Shown here in pieces: positions 32,164 through 32,949 of a stretch of DNA of 32,949 nucleotides. Below the pieces are notes generated by a model. That model had not been told where the DNA came from and did no database searches. It saw only the letters and a list, made by a program, of their open reading frames with translations. Source of the stretch: Burkholderiales bacterium. Lineage in GTDB: Bacteria > Pseudomonadota > Gammaproteobacteria > Burkholderiales > SG8-39. Made by a program: the position numbers and the translations under genes. Position 1 is the stretch's first letter, and each line of letters opens with the position of its first letter. The stretch spans positions 1 to 32,949 of the forward strand of contig JAOAEA010000045.1 in NCBI GenBank assembly GCA_026417035.1, given 5' to 3'.

Positions 32164-32949
32164 TGGGGACGGAAGGCGGCCTGCTGCTCGCCGCGGCCTT
32201 CACGCTCCTGCTCGTCGCCGGGGCGCCGCTCGCGGTCGCGCTCGGGGCGAGCGGCGCGCTCGTGATCCTGGTCGAGAGCCTCGGCATCATGTCGGTGCCG
32301 ACGAACGTCTACGCCGGCATCGCGAAGTACCCGCTGCTCGCGCTGCCGGTGTTCGTCCTCGCCGGCATGGTGTTCGAGCGCGCCGGCGTGGCGCTGCGCA
32401 TCGTGCGCTTCACCTCGGCGCTCGTCGGCAGCCGGCGCGGCGCGCAGGGCATCGTCGCGATTCTCGTCTGCATGCTGCTCGGCGGCATCTCCGGGTCGGG
32501 CCCGGCCGACGCCGCGGCGGTCGCGATGGTGATGGTGCCGGCGATGGCGAAGCAGGGCTATCCGCGAGAGTTCTCGGCGAGCCTCATCGCCGCGGCGGGG
32601 TCCACTGCGATCCTGATCCCGCCGTCGATCGCGTTCATCGTCTACAGCGTGCTCCTGCCGCAGGCGAGCGTCCCGGCGCTGTTCGCGGGCGGGGTGATTC
32701 CCGGGATCCTGGCCGGCCTCTCGCTGATGCTGCCGGTCGTGTGGCTTGCGATGAAGCACGGCTGGGGCGCGGACGCCGAGGCCGAGCGCGTGCCGCTTGG
32801 GCGGAGCTTCCGCGAGGCGGTCTGGGGGCTCGCGGCGCCGGTGATCATCCTCGGCGGCCTGCGCTCCGGGTTGTTCACGCCCACCGAGGCGGCGGTGGTG
32901 GCGGCCTTCTACGGCCTCTTCGTCGGCGTGGTGGTCTACCTGTCTCTTA
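32164..32949 (+). CDS. dctM: TRAP transporter large permease (DctM family), cut by the window edge
   Basis: An open frame from a GTG one base after the dctQ stop runs 262 codons to the end of the window without a stop. KYPLLALPVFVLAGMVFERAG, CMLLGGISGSGPADAAAVAMVMVPAM and AAGSTAILIPPSIAFIVYSVL are DctM hallmarks. Family members are about 425 residues, so roughly the last 160 are missing. It is the sodium-driven transport subunit of the TRAP system. Confidence 0.9.

Noticed and set aside
1..32949. Mobile elements, tRNA or CRISPR that might mark the island borders
   Set aside because: By eye I found no transposase or integrase motifs, no cloverleaf and no regularly spaced repeats anywhere in the window.

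Overview
This is high-GC chromosomal DNA that most resembles a betaproteobacterium. That placement is inferred from codon use, the folP-glmM pair at the left, a Pho-box-controlled pstSCAB set at the right, and family resemblance of the encoded proteins. The window is densely coding. I see no transposase, integrase, tRNA, rRNA or CRISPR array.

Left flank (1-2463): the 3' end of a gene (probably ftsH), then folP and glmM. Arsenic region (about 2550-24494): (a) a leftward arx-type operon, arxB2-arxA-arxB1-arxC-arxD, followed by a membrane-anchored cytochrome c and a nitroreductase. It is divergent from a rightward arxX-arxS-arxR regulatory operon (PhnD-like sensor, histidine kinase, sigma54 activator). 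(b) A leftward arr-type operon, arrA-arrB-torD, divergent from a rightward cytochrome operon (two small monoheme cytochromes and a tetraheme NapC/CymA-like protein). (c) A rightward resistance group: arsR, thioredoxin-type arsC, an ECF sigma factor, an ArsP-type permease, a small CxxC redox protein, and acr3.

Right flank (24495-32949): a Pho box and pstS-pstC-pstA-pstB, then a two-subunit thiamine-diphosphate dehydrogenase E1 and a TRAP transporter (dctP, dctQ and a dctM cut by the window edge).

The main result is that one locus appears to encode both an ArxA-type arsenite oxidase and an ArrA-type respiratory arsenate reductase, two related molybdoenzymes usually assigned opposite directions. 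Their control regions look different. Upstream of arxB2 is a sigma54 promoter (GG-N10-GC) with two upstream copies of GTTAC-N6-GTAAC, which fit as ArxR enhancer sites. The arrA/cytochrome intergenic region instead carries two FNR-like palindromes. The arr operon lacks its own NrfD-type quinol subunit, and the adjacent CymA-like tetraheme protein probably supplies electrons. Export and detoxification (Acr3, ArsC, ArsP) and high-affinity phosphate uptake lie next door. The island appears to split a glmM-pst neighbourhood that is often contiguous in betaproteobacteria.
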